Shown: positions 36,120 to 44,184 of the stretch, piece by piece
How the letters are laid out: every line of letters starts with the position of its first letter
Numbering within the stretch: the stretch's first letter is position 1
DNA from: Alphaproteobacteria bacterium
Lineage (GTDB): Bacteria > Pseudomonadota > Alphaproteobacteria > Caulobacterales > Caulobacteraceae
NCBI GenBank assembly: GCA_018820275.1
Contig: JAHJOO010000046.1
Coordinates: 1 to 56,106 of the forward strand
Length of the DNA stretch: 56,106 nucleotides
Direction of reading: 5' to 3'
The notes under the pieces: model-generated
Told to the model about the DNA's origin: nothing
Databases searched by the model: none
What the model saw: the letters and a program-made list of their open reading frames with translations, nothing else
Position numbers and translations under genes: made by a program

Positions 36120-36370
36120 TCCGCGCCGGTCTCGGGCAGCTTCAGCCGGATCACGCCCTTGAAGGCTTCCGGGTCGACCGGCTTGCCCTTCTTGGTGATG
36201 ACCAGCCGCCCCTGCCGGGCCAGTCCGGTGGCCACGGCGCGCACCTTGCCCATCTCGCGCTGCCAGCGTTCGGGCGAAATGACCTTGGCCACCTCGGAGG
36301 GACAGATGCTCTTGCCCGGCTCGCGCCTGGCCAGCTGGTCAAAAATCTCGGCTTCGATCGGATCGCTCAT
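36116..36370 (-). CDS. DUF3253 small winged-helix-like protein
   Basis: An 84-residue protein matching DUF3253: EIFDQLARREPGKSICPSEVA, WQREMGKVRAVATGLARQG and RLVITKKGKPVDPEAFKGVIRL. The fold is probably a small winged helix; the function is unknown. Its stop overlaps the hydrolase start (ATGA), and it faces a divergent thioesterase gene 47 bp away. Confidence 0.88.
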   Translation of the reverse strand: MSDPIEAEIFDQLARREPGKSICPSEVAKVISPERWQREMGKVRAVATGLARQGRLVITKKGKPVDPEAFKGVIRLKLPETGAE

Positions 36371-36417
36371 GCCCCTATATCCCGCATTGCAGCAACGAGA
36401 AGAAGGCCGAAACCCAG

Positions 36418-36852
36418 ATGGTCGCCAAGATCACCGTCACCGAGGGCGAGTTCGCCGGCTGGCAGACCTATGACCTGCACGGCACCTTCGATCAGGTGGT
36501 CGGCCCCTTCTATTTCCGGCCGGACCCGGACGGCCGCATGCGCTGCGCCTTCCGCGCCGAGGCCAAGCACATGAACGCCGGGAACCGCATGCACGGCGGC
36601 TGTCTGATGACCTTCGCCGACATCGCCCTGTTCCAGACTGCCTATCAGGAGATGGAGGGCGCTTCGGGCGTGACCGTGTCGCTGGATTCGACCTTCATCG
36701 ACGGGGCCTATGTGGGCGAACTGATCGAGGCGACCGGCGAGGTGGTGAAGGCCGGCAAGAGCCTGATCTTCGCCCGCGGCCAGATCACCACCGGCGAACG
36801 CATTCTGATGACCTACTCCGGCGTGATCCGGAAGTTCGAGAAGCGGAGCTAG
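36418..36852 (+). CDS. PaaI-like hotdog thioesterase
   Basis: A 144-residue hotdog-fold protein. The motif NRMHGGCLMTFADIALFQTA contains the H-G-G and acidic residue of the PaaI/YbgC-like active site, followed by SLDSTFIDGAYVG and KAGKSLIFARGQI. It probably hydrolyses acyl-CoA thioesters; the acyl group is unknown. It converges with the GST gene, the two stops sharing a CTAG. Confidence 0.9.
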   Translation: MVAKITVTEGEFAGWQTYDLHGTFDQVVGPFYFRPDPDGRMRCAFRAEAKHMNAGNRMHGGCLMTFADIALFQTAYQEMEGASGVTVSLDSTFIDGAYVGELIEATGEVVKAGKSLIFARGQITTGERILMTYSGVIRKFEKRS

Positions 36853-37466
36853 AACCCCGCCTGGGCCGCCGGCCTGGCGCGGCAGGCCTCCAGCCACCGC
36901 GCCAGGTTCTCCAGCTCGGCGGGCGGCCGGTATTTGATCAGCCGCGCGAAATCCAGGCCGACCACGGCGACCACGTCGGCGATGGTGAACCGGTCCTCGG
37001 CGATCCATTCGTGATCCGCCAGGCGGCGGTCCAGCGTCTTCATGAACTTCTCGGCGCCGACCCGGCTCCACTCGGCCACGTGGGGCTGGGGGGTCTCCAG
37101 CGCCGCCAGCGCCGGGTGGCTGAAGCGCACGTTCAGCATCATGGGATTGGCCAGGTAGATTTCGCAGCGCCGGGTCCACATCTCGATCACCGCCTGCTCG
37201 CGCGCGTCGCGTCCGAACAGGTTCGGCTCCGGGTGCAGGGCCTCCAGATAGCGGCAGATGGCGACCGATTCCGAGATCGTCGTGCCGTCGTCCAGCTCCA
37301 GCGCCGGCACGTGCGGCACGCCGACCTTGGACCGGTACTCCGGCGTCCGGTGCTGCCCCGACAGCAGGTCGACCTCCACGATCTCGACGTCGGTCAGGCC
37401 CTTCTCGGCCATGACCCAGCGGACCCGGCGCGGATTGGGTGCGCGTTGGGAGGTGAACAGCTTCAT
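36849..37466 (-). CDS. glutathione S-transferase family protein
   Basis: A 205-residue GST with an N-terminal thioredoxin-like domain (KLFTSQRAPNPRRVRWVMAEK, then VGVPHVPALELDDGTTISES with the cis-Pro and Ser of the glutathione site) and an all-helical C-terminal domain. The FTSQRAPNPRRVR motif has Ser/Asn at the catalytic position. Substrates unknown. It is 34 bp from the nupC stop in the same direction. Confidence 0.93.
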   Translation of the reverse strand: MKLFTSQRAPNPRRVRWVMAEKGLTDVEIVEVDLLSGQHRTPEYRSKVGVPHVPALELDDGTTISESVAICRYLEALHPEPNLFGRDAREQAVIEMWTRRCEIYLANPMMLNVRFSHPALAALETPQPHVAEWSRVGAEKFMKTLDRRLADHEWIAEDRFTIADVVAVVGLDFARLIKYRPPAELENLARWLEACRARPAAQAGF

Positions 37467-37500
37467 GGCCCGGCCCCGGAGTGCGTTTCGATCCGAAACC

Positions 37501-38775
37501 CTATCCGCCGAAGACGGACATCGGCAAGGCCCCGACCACGGCCGCGGCCATCAGGGTCGACAGGAAGCCGGCGAACAGCGCCTTCCACACCATGCCCAGA
37601 ACCTCCTGTCGGCGCTCGGGGATCAGGACCGACAGACCCGTCACCGTGATGCCGACCGATCCGATGTTGGCGAAGCCGCACAGGGCATAGGTCATCAGCA
37701 TCCGCGTGCGCTCGCTCATGTCGCCTTCGGGCACGGCCCCCAGCTGGATGAAGGCCACGAACTCCGTCAGCGTCAGCTTCACGCCCAGCAGCCGGCCCGC
37801 GATCCCGGCCTCCGACCACTCCACGCCGATCAGCCAGGCCAGCGGCATGAACAGCCAGCCCAGCATCCGCTCCACCGTCACCGGCCCGTCGAACAGCCAG
37901 AACCCGCCCAGCATGACGTTGACCAGCGCCACCAGCGCCACGAAGACGATCAGGATGGCCGAGATGTTCAGCACCACCATCAGGCCGTCGGAGGTGCCCT
38001 TGACGATGGCGTCGATGGCGCTGTCGTACTTCAGGGTCGAGCGGTAGTCGGCCACCTCGCCGCCCTCGCCCGGCGCCTCGGGGATGATGATCCGGGCCAG
38101 CAGGATCCCGGCCGGGGCCGAGACGATCGAGGCGACCAGCACGTGGCCGGCCGCATTGGACAGCACCGGCCCCAGGATGGCGGCGTAGGCGACCATGGTG
38201 GACCCGGCGACGGTGGCGAGGCCGACCACCATCATCAGGAAGATCTCCGACCGGGTCAGCTTGTCCAGATATGCCCGGATGACGATCGGGCTCTCGATCA
38301 TGCCGAGGAAGATGTTGGCCGCCACCGCCAGCGCCGAGGCGCCGCCCAGCCCCATGGTCCGCTGGAACAGCAGGCCGAAGCCGTAGGTGATCCACTTCAG
38401 GATGCGCCAGTGCCACAGCAGCGCCGACAGGGCCGAGATCACGAGGATCAGCGGCAGCACCTGGAAGGCGAAGGTGAACAGCGCGCCCTGATTGGACACG
38501 GCATAGGGCTGGTCGCCGCCGGCGAGGTAGCCGAAGACGAATTTTGCCCCCTCATTGGTCGCCCGCGCCAGGCCGTCGACCGCGCCCGTGATGGCCGCCA
38601 GCACGCCCTGGGATCCCGGGATGGCGAACAGGGCCAGGACCAGGGCGGCCTGAACGGCCACGGCACCCAGCGCCAGCTTCCACGGGAACCGCCTCCGGTT
38701 CTCGGAAACCACCCAGCAGGCAGCGATGACGACGAGCACGCCCAGCAGGGCCTGTGCGTTGAGCGTGGAAAACAT
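37501..38775 (-). CDS. concentrative nucleoside transporter, NupC type
   Basis: A 424-residue polytopic protein of the CNT family. MGLGGASALAVAANIFLGMIESP is the hairpin/helix region containing the conserved G-x-x-x-x-E-P nucleoside site (here GMIESP), and VGLATVAGSTMVAYAAIL and ALCGFANIGSVGI are further signature segments. CNT carriers import nucleosides with H+ or Na+. Length is normal. The gene has a GGGAGG-like site and a short divergent gap to the PPC-caspase gene. Confidence 0.94.
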   Translation of the reverse strand: MFSTLNAQALLGVLVVIAACWVVSENRRRFPWKLALGAVAVQAALVLALFAIPGSQGVLAAITGAVDGLARATNEGAKFVFGYLAGGDQPYAVSNQGALFTFAFQVLPLILVISALSALLWHWRILKWITYGFGLLFQRTMGLGGASALAVAANIFLGMIESPIVIRAYLDKLTRSEIFLMMVVGLATVAGSTMVAYAAILGPVLSNAAGHVLVASIVSAPAGILLARIIIPEAPGEGGEVADYRSTLKYDSAIDAIVKGTSDGLMVVLNISAILIVFVALVALVNVMLGGFWLFDGPVTVERMLGWLFMPLAWLIGVEWSEAGIAGRLLGVKLTLTEFVAFIQLGAVPEGDMSERTRMLMTYALCGFANIGSVGITVTGLSVLIPERRQEVLGMVWKALFAGFLSTLMAAAVVGALPMSVFGG

Positions 38776-38912
38776 GCGGCCCGGCCCCTCCCGAAGGTCC
38801 CTGCCTTAGAGCGCCGCAACCGATCCGTTGGCAAGCCCGTCAGGTTCCGTCGGCTTTCCAGACCTCGGCCCGGCGGGCTAGCGTCGTTCCGCCAAGCTTG
38901 GGGGAGCCGCCG

Positions 38913-41174
38913 ATGCGCACGATCCGGACCATCTTCATGACCGTCGCCGCGGCGCTGGCCGCGCTGACCCTGGCCGGCGGCGAGGCCCGGGCCCAGCAGC
39001 GGCTGTCTGTGGGCGCCGAGGCGGCCGGCAGCCTGCAGGACGGCGACCAGCGGCTGGATTCGGGCGAATACGTCGACGTCTGGACCTTCGAGGGCCGGGC
39101 CGGCCAGCAGGTCACCATCAACATGAGCTCGACCGAGGTCGACGCCTATCTGATGCTGCGCGGCCCCGCCGGCGTGTCCGAGTGGAACGACGATCGCGTA
39201 ACGGGCGAGACCAACGCCCGCATCACCGTGCGCCTGCCCGCCGACGGTCTCTACCGGATCAGCGCCACCAGCTACGAACCCGACGAGAGCGGCGACTACC
39301 GGATCAGCCTGGTCGAGGGCGCCGGCCCGGGCTCGGGCCAGGAGGGCGGCGGCGAAATCCAGCTCGGCCAGACCGGCGCGGGGCGGCTGGCTCTGGGCGA
39401 CGACCGGCTCGACGCCGGAGAGTTCTCCGACCGCTGGACCTTCCGCGGGACGCCCGGCCAGACCTACGTCGTGCGCCTGAACTCCGGCACCTTCGATCCC
39501 TATGTCATGGTCCGCGGCACGGACCTCGAGGCCGACAACGACGACGAGCCCGGCCGCGGCTCGGTCAACAGCCGGGTCGAGTTCGTGATGCCCGCCGACG
39601 GCGAAGTGCGCGTCTACGCCACCAGCTACCAGGCCGACGAGACCGGAGACTATGCGCTGCTGCTCTCCGAAGCCGGGGCGGAACAGGAGCCGGCGACCGT
39701 GGTCGCCAGCCTCGCGACGCTGGAGATCGGACAGACCCAGTCGGGTGCCCTGTCGTCCGACGCCCCCACCCTGCGCTCCGGCGAATACATGCAGGCCTAC
39801 GCCCTGACCGGCCGCGCGGGCGACCGCATCGAGCTGCGCTTGCGCTCGGCCGGCTTCGACCCGTACGTCTTCATCACCGGACCCGGCGAGTTCTCGGCCG
39901 CCAACGACGACGACGAAACGGGAGAGGACGGCACCAACAGCCGCCTGATCGTGACCCTGCCCGCCGATGGCGAGTACCAGGTCGTCGCCACCAGCTTCGA
40001 GCCCGGCGAGACGGGCGAGTTCATCCTCGCCGTGGGCCGCGCGGGCGACGAGGTCGCCGCCACGCAGTCGGCCAGCACGATCGCCGCCTTCGAGGACGGC
40101 GTGGTGCGCGAGGGCATGCTGTCGCGCGGCGACGCCACCCTGGACGAGGGCCAGTTCGTCGACATCTACCAGTTCACTGGTCGCCGGGGCACGCGCATCG
40201 CCCTGACCGCCGAAAGCGACGTCTTCGACACCAACCTCTTCCTGCTGGGACCGGGCGACGTGGCCGAGAGCAACGACGACGGCCCGGACGGCACCAACAG
40301 CCGCATCGAACTCGTCCTGCCCCAGGACGGGACCTATGACGTCGCCGTCAGTTCGTTCAACGGCGGCGAGACGGGCGCCTATCGCCTGACGGCGGGCCTC
40401 AGCCTTGGCACCCCGCGTCAGGCCGGGGTCCCCGGCGGTCCGCGGGTCTTCGCCGTCATGGTCGGCATCTCGGACTACCGCGGCTACTCGTCCAATCTGG
40501 CCTATACGGCCGACGACGCGGTCAAGCTGGCCGAGGACCTGCGCCGCGACGGGCTGCTGAATCCCGCCAGCGTCGTCATCACCGACGCCGAGGCCACCGT
40601 GGCGGGCGTGAAGGCCGCCTTCGCCCGGGTCGCCGCCGAGGCGGGCCCCGACGACATCTTCCTGTTCTTCTACTCCGGCCACGGCGGCCAGAACCGCGGC
40701 GTGGTCAGCGTCTTCGAGCCCGACGGCAAGACCGAGACCATCGTCATGGTCGACGGCCAGATCACCGACGCCGAGATGGGCCAGATGTTCGCCCAGGTCG
40801 ACGCCCGACTGGCCATGATCGTCATGGACAGCTGCTTCTCCGGCGGCTTCGCCCGCAACGTGGTCACCCGCCCCGGCATCATGGGCATCTTCTCCTCCGA
40901 GGAGGACCTGACCAGCCAGGTCGCCGGCAAGTTCCAGGCGGGCGGCTACCTGTCCCATTTCCTGCGCACCGGTCTGGGCGGAGAGGCCAACGCCGACGGC
41001 GACGACATGATCACCGCCGGCGAGCTGACCCAGTATCTGCGCCGCCGCTATGCGATCGACGCCGCCGACGTCCGCACCCAGACCATGGACGGGCAGCGCA
41101 GCTACCAGAACCTGGTGGTCGAGCGCGGCGGGGTCCAGGTCGACGACGTCGTGGTGCGCGTGGCCCGCGGCTGA
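38913..41174 (+). CDS. secreted caspase-like (orthocaspase) protein with four PPC-type repeats
   Basis: A 753-residue protein. A signal peptide (cleavage near GGEARAQ) precedes four imperfect repeats of about 110-130 residues, each with a start like RLDSGEYVDVWTFEGRAGQ, an NDD-type acidic turn and an end like LPADGLYRISATSYEPDESG; these resemble pre-peptidase C-terminal (PPC) beta domains. The C-terminal caspase-like C14 domain starts near residue 510 (PRVFAVMVGISDYRG) and has the catalytic pair His590 (FYSGHGGQN) and Cys641 (VMDSCFSGGF). A Ca2+-loop-like NADGDDMITAGEL is present further on. It should act outside the cytoplasm; substrate unknown. Confidence 0.92.
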   Translation: MRTIRTIFMTVAAALAALTLAGGEARAQQRLSVGAEAAGSLQDGDQRLDSGEYVDVWTFEGRAGQQVTINMSSTEVDAYLMLRGPAGVSEWNDDRVTGETNARITVRLPADGLYRISATSYEPDESGDYRISLVEGAGPGSGQEGGGEIQLGQTGAGRLALGDDRLDAGEFSDRWTFRGTPGQTYVVRLNSGTFDPYVMVRGTDLEADNDDEPGRGSVNSRVEFVMPADGEVRVYATSYQADETGDYALLLSEAGAEQEPATVVASLATLEIGQTQSGALSSDAPTLRSGEYMQAYALTGRAGDRIELRLRSAGFDPYVFITGPGEFSAANDDDETGEDGTNSRLIVTLPADGEYQVVATSFEPGETGEFILAVGRAGDEVAATQSASTIAAFEDGVVREGMLSRGDATLDEGQFVDIYQFTGRRGTRIALTAESDVFDTNLFLLGPGDVAESNDDGPDGTNSRIELVLPQDGTYDVAVSSFNGGETGAYRLTAGLSLGTPRQAGVPGGPRVFAVMVGISDYRGYSSNLAYTADDAVKLAEDLRRDGLLNPASVVITDAEATVAGVKAAFARVAAEAGPDDIFLFFYSGHGGQNRGVVSVFEPDGKTETIVMVDGQITDAEMGQMFAQVDARLAMIVMDSCFSGGFARNVVTRPGIMGIFSSEEDLTSQVAGKFQAGGYLSHFLRTGLGGEANADGDDMITAGELTQYLRRRYAIDAADVRTQTMDGQRSYQNLVVERGGVQVDDVVVRVARG

Positions 41175-41178
41175 CCGG

Positions 41179-41607
41179 TCAGTCCAGCTTCAGCAGCCGG
41201 TCCAGGCTCCAGCCGCCGGGCCCCCGGGCGATCAGATAGACCAGGGGGCCGGCCCACAGCAGGTGGGTCGGCCAGCCCAGCGGCACGACGAAGATCTGGA
41301 TCACGATCGTCATCCCCAGCAGCGCCACGGCCGACAGCCGCGTCGCCAGCCCCAGGATGATCAGGATCGGGAACAGGTGTTCGGCATAGGTGGCCAGATA
41401 GGCCGCCGGCTCGGGGGCCAGGAACGGCAGGCGATAGTCTTCCTGGAACAGGAAGAAGGTGGTGTCGGTCAGGGTCAGAACCCCTTCCACCTTGGTCCGT
41501 CCGGACAGCAGGAAGGGCGCGGCGATGCCGAGGCGCAGCAGCAGGGCGATCGCGGCCTCGGGCACGGCCCGGGTCAGCCTGTCGTGCAGGGTGCGGATGG
41601 CGGTCAT
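41179..41607 (-). CDS. bufD1: DoxX-family membrane protein, BufD1-like
   Basis: A 142-residue four-helix membrane protein of the DoxX family, with ALLLRLGIAAPFLLSGRTKVEG, YRLPFLAPEPAAYLATYAE and FPILIILGLATRLSA as the usual helix segments. In the bufferin operons of Caulobacter the last gene (bufD1) encodes such a DoxX protein, proposed to assist the membrane side of copper handling. It overlaps bufC1 by 4 nt (ATGA). The stop faces the caspase gene stop 4 bp away. Confidence 0.88.
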   Translation of the reverse strand: MTAIRTLHDRLTRAVPEAAIALLLRLGIAAPFLLSGRTKVEGVLTLTDTTFFLFQEDYRLPFLAPEPAAYLATYAEHLFPILIILGLATRLSAVALLGMTIVIQIFVVPLGWPTHLLWAGPLVYLIARGPGGWSLDRLLKLD

Positions 41608-42317
41608 GGGGTCTCCGTGGGATCGGGGGTGAACAGGCCGGCCTCGACGAGACCGGAAACCAGGGCGGAGGCATCGACGCCGCGCGCCGCGGCCGCGCTC
41701 ATCGCCACGGCCAGCGGCCGGCCGCGGCCGCAATCGACCAGCAGCGCGTGCGCGTCCGGCGTCAGGGGGCGATGCCGGACCACGTCGTGCGGCCGCCAGA
41801 TCGCCAGCCCCTCGGTCTGCCGGTCCCAGACCAGATCGCCGGGCGCGCCATCCCGATGGGCCCGCCACAGCGACGGCGCCGTCCAGTCGAACAGGAACAC
41901 GCGAAGGCTGGGGTGCAGCCTCAGCGGCCGGACCATGGCGGTCGCCCCGGCCCGCGACAGATCGGCGACCGTCAGCACCGGCGCATCGGGGGCCAGATGC
42001 GCCTCGGTCCAGGCCCGGTCCAGCCGGGCCACGGGGCCCAGCCACGGCCAGTCGGCGAGGGGTGGGAACCGCGCCAGCCAGTCGGGGAAGTCGGCGCCGT
42101 AGATCGCCAGCACCGGATCGGACGGCGGATGGACACGCACATGATCGACCGCCGCCGCCTCGAACGCCTCGTCGCCCAGCATGGCGACGATCGTCGGGTA
42201 GTTGTCGGCCAGCGCGCGCACCGCGCCCAGCACCACGCCGTTGGCATAGACCGCCATGGGCCCGGACGCCGGCGTCCGGCGCAGGTCGTCCGCGAAGTCC
42301 GCATGAAAGGTCGTCAT
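41604..42317 (-). CDS. bufC1: DUF2063-family partner of MNIO enzyme, BufC1-like
   Basis: A 237-residue protein with the DUF2063 N-terminal domain (FHADFADDLRRTP, VYANGVVLGAVRALADNYPTI, FEAAAVDHVRVHPPSDPVL) and a helical C-terminal part. In multinuclear-iron-oxidase clusters this protein binds the precursor peptide and presents it to the DUF692 enzyme. It overlaps bufB1 and bufD1 by 4 nt each, indicating coupled translation. Product length is normal for the family. Confidence 0.92.
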   Translation of the reverse strand: MTTFHADFADDLRRTPASGPMAVYANGVVLGAVRALADNYPTIVAMLGDEAFEAAAVDHVRVHPPSDPVLAIYGADFPDWLARFPPLADWPWLGPVARLDRAWTEAHLAPDAPVLTVADLSRAGATAMVRPLRLHPSLRVFLFDWTAPSLWRAHRDGAPGDLVWDRQTEGLAIWRPHDVVRHRPLTPDAHALLVDCGRGRPLAVAMSAAAARGVDASALVSGLVEAGLFTPDPTETP

Positions 42318-43192
42318 GCGGCGATCTCCAGGGCCGTGCCGCCCAGGCCGGCCTCGGCCAGGTCGCGTTCGGCCATGAGGGCGTCGAAGGCCGGGACCTC
42401 GCCATCCCGCTCCAGCAGGGTCGGGCGCGCGCCGATGCGGGCCATCAGCCGCGCGTGCAGGGCCCAGACCGCCGCGTCGACCGGCGCGTCGTGGGAATCG
42501 ATCAGCAGGGCGTCGCCCAGATGCGGATCCGGCCGGTGCCCGGCCACGTGGACCTCGCCCACCAGATCGCCGGGCACGCGGTCGACCCAGGCGTCGGCGT
42601 CCCCGCCCATGTTGCGGGCCGAAACGAAGACGTTGTTCACGTCCACCAGCAGGCCGCAGCCGCTGCGGCGCGCCAGCTCGGTCAGGAAGTCGACCTCGTC
42701 CCACTCATGGTCGAGGGCCAGATAAGCGCTCGGATTCTCGATCAGCAGCCGCCGCCCCAGCGCCTCCTGCGCCTCGACGACGTGGTCGACCATCAGCGTC
42801 AGGGTCGCGTCGGTGCGCGGCACCGGCAGCAGGTCGGGCATGTAGACGCCGTCGGCCCGCGACCAGGCCAGGTGCTCGGACACGATGAAGGGCTCATACC
42901 GGTCGATCAGCGCCCGGAACCGGCCCAGATGCGTCCGGTCCGGCCGCTCCGGCCCGGCCAGCGACAGGCCGACGCCGTGCAGCGACAGCGGCGCCTCGGC
43001 GCGGATCGCCTCCAGCCATTTCAGGCGCGGCCCGCCCGGGACCATGTAGTTCTCGGGGTGAACCTCGAACCACAGGCCCGGGTCCCGACCGTCCGCCGCC
43101 CGGGTCAGGGCATCCGCATAGTGCTGCGGCTTCAGGCCGACGCCTGCGGAGGGAGAAGCCGCGGGGGACGCGGCGGTCGGTCGGGGGGTCAT
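42314..43192 (-). CDS. bufB1: DUF692 multinuclear non-heme iron oxidase, BufB1-like
   Basis: A 292-residue TIM-barrel enzyme of the MNIO (DUF692) family. Metal-ligand regions are visible: FEVHPENYMV, LSLHGVGLSL, VSEHLAWS, LIENPSAYLALD, LVDVNNVFVSARN, EVHVAGH and DSHDAPVD. MNIOs oxidise Cys residues of small precursor peptides, in bufferins giving 5-thiooxazole copper ligands. The first 17 residues are a Pro/Ala/Ser extension before the conserved GVGLKP. The ATG at 43192 is chosen because the earlier in-frame start would overlap bufA1. Overlaps bufC1 by 4 nt. Confidence 0.94.
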   Translation of the reverse strand: MTPRPTAASPAASPSAGVGLKPQHYADALTRAADGRDPGLWFEVHPENYMVPGGPRLKWLEAIRAEAPLSLHGVGLSLAGPERPDRTHLGRFRALIDRYEPFIVSEHLAWSRADGVYMPDLLPVPRTDATLTLMVDHVVEAQEALGRRLLIENPSAYLALDHEWDEVDFLTELARRSGCGLLVDVNNVFVSARNMGGDADAWVDRVPGDLVGEVHVAGHRPDPHLGDALLIDSHDAPVDAAVWALHARLMARIGARPTLLERDGEVPAFDALMAERDLAEAGLGGTALEIAA

Positions 43193-43200
43193 CGCCGGAC

Positions 43201-43488
43201 TCAGCGGTTGGCGATCGGGGTCAGCGAACCGTTGCCGCGCGGGGTCTCGATGCGCGTGCAGGTGCCCTTGGCCACGTACTTCCAGGCATTGCCCTGCCAG
43301 TCGCGGGTCGAGGTGCCGGCGCACGAGGTGCCGGGGCCGGCGGCGCAGTCGTTCTGGCCGGCGCGCGAGACGCCGTAGCAGCGCTCCTTGTCGGCGTCCT
43401 GGGGGACGGAGGCCGGCTGGGCCACGGCGGCACTGGCGGCGATTCCGGCCAGGGACAGGCCGGCGGCGGTGAGAGCGAGGGTCTTCAT
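43201..43488 (-). CDS. bufA1: bufferin precursor, DUF2282 family (BufA1-like)
   Basis: A 95-residue exported precursor with a signal peptide (cleavage near AAVAQ) and the DUF2282 core [17 protein letters not shown], continuing [13 protein letters not shown] and ending VAKGTC. Four core cysteines lie at positions 37, 48, 56 and 77. In Caulobacter such peptides are modified by the DUF692 enzyme, secreted to the periplasm and bind copper. An AAGGAG site precedes the ATG. The SigF-type promoter GTAACC-N16-CGAA lies 51-76 nt upstream. The first gene of bufA1-bufB1-bufC1-bufD1. Confidence 0.94.
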   Translation of the reverse strand: MKTLALTAAGLSLAGIAASAAVAQPASVPQDADKERCYGVSRAGQNDCAAGPGTSCAGTSTRDWQGNAWKYVAKGTCTRIETPRGNGSLTPIANR

Positions 43489-43538
43489 GGAACGTCTCCT
43501 TCGAGGGGCTGCCCGCTCGTCGGCGGGTCGAGGAGAAG

Positions 43539-43564
43539 TTCGGCGGGGCCCTCCCGGCGGTTAC
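43539..43564 (-). promoter_or_regulatory. SigF-type promoter of bufA1 (GTAACC-N16-CGAA)
   Basis: On the minus strand GTAACC (43564-43559) is followed after exactly 16 bases by CGAA (43542-43539). This is the promoter form reported for Caulobacter SigF targets. It points at bufA1, with a leader of about 40-50 nt. Confidence 0.82.
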
Positions 43565-43609
43565 GGTGCCGTACCAAAAATAAATCCGTCGACCGGCCTC
43601 TTCCCGGCT

Positions 43610-43635
43610 GTAACCTCGCCCGGGGACGCGGCGTA
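43610..43635 (+). promoter_or_regulatory. SigF-type promoter of sigF (GTAACC-N16-CGTA)
   Basis: On the plus strand GTAACC (43610-43615) is followed after 16 bases by CGTA (43632-43635), one base from the CGAA of the divergent promoter. It points at sigF and suggests autoregulation. The -10 ends only 12 nt before the GTG start, so the transcript would be nearly leaderless. Confidence 0.7.
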
Positions 43636-43647
43636 GTCGGGGTCGGC

Positions 43648-44184
43648 GTGATCGAACGGGAAGCCCATCTCAGAAGCTTGATGATCGGCGGCCTGAACGG
43701 CGACGCCGCGGCCTGGCGCGCCCTGCTGTCGGAACTTCGCGCCCCTCTGGGGGCCTTCTTCCGACGGCGGATGGGCGACCGGGTCGACGTCGAGGATCTG
43801 ATCCAGGAGACCCTGATCGCCGTGCACGCCAAGCGCGCCACCTATGACCCCGCCCTGCCCTTCACCGCCTGGGTGCACGCCGTCGCGCGCCACAAGATGA
43901 TCGACGGCCTGCGGCGCGAGGCGCGGCGTCCGACCGCCCCTCTCGAGGCGGCGGGCGACCCCGCGGGGGACCACACGGTCGAGGACGGGGCCATGCGCCG
44001 CGACCTGTCGCGCGTGCTGTCGCTTCTGCCCGTGCGCCAGCGCCGGCTGATCGAGGACGTGCGCGTCCACGGCCTCAGCATGGCCGAGGCGGCCGAGCGG
44101 CACGGCATGACCGAGGGCGCGGCCAAGGTCAGCGTGCACCGGGGCCTCAAGGCCCTGATGGAAAGAGTGAGTTTGCGTACATGA
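43648..44184 (+). CDS. sigF: ECF sigma factor, SigF type
   Basis: A 178-residue extracytoplasmic-function sigma factor: region 2 with LGAFFRRRMGDRVDVEDLIQ and AWVHAVARHKMIDGLRRE, and region 4 with LPVRQRRLIEDVRVHG and MTEGAAKVSVHRGLKAL. The start LRSLMIGGLNGDAAAW is typical for SigF-type proteins, which supports the GTG at 43648; an ATG at 43681 would cut this off. In Caulobacter SigF responds to heavy-metal stress and drives the bufferin operon; here it lies head-to-head with it. Overlaps nrsF by 4 nt. Confidence 0.9.
   Translation: MIEREAHLRSLMIGGLNGDAAAWRALLSELRAPLGAFFRRRMGDRVDVEDLIQETLIAVHAKRATYDPALPFTAWVHAVARHKMIDGLRREARRPTAPLEAAGDPAGDHTVEDGAMRRDLSRVLSLLPVRQRRLIEDVRVHGLSMAEAAERHGMTEGAAKVSVHRGLKALMERVSLRT

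Noticed and set aside
38960..40420. PPC region as a DNA repeat or CRISPR-like array
   Set aside because: The periodicity is at the protein level with diverged DNA and no constant repeat-spacer pattern. No CRISPR array is visible anywhere in the window.
38448..40958. Long minus-strand open frame opposite the PPC-caspase gene
   Set aside because: It has repetitive low-complexity translation caused by the PPC repeats on the other strand, spans two real genes and has no motif.
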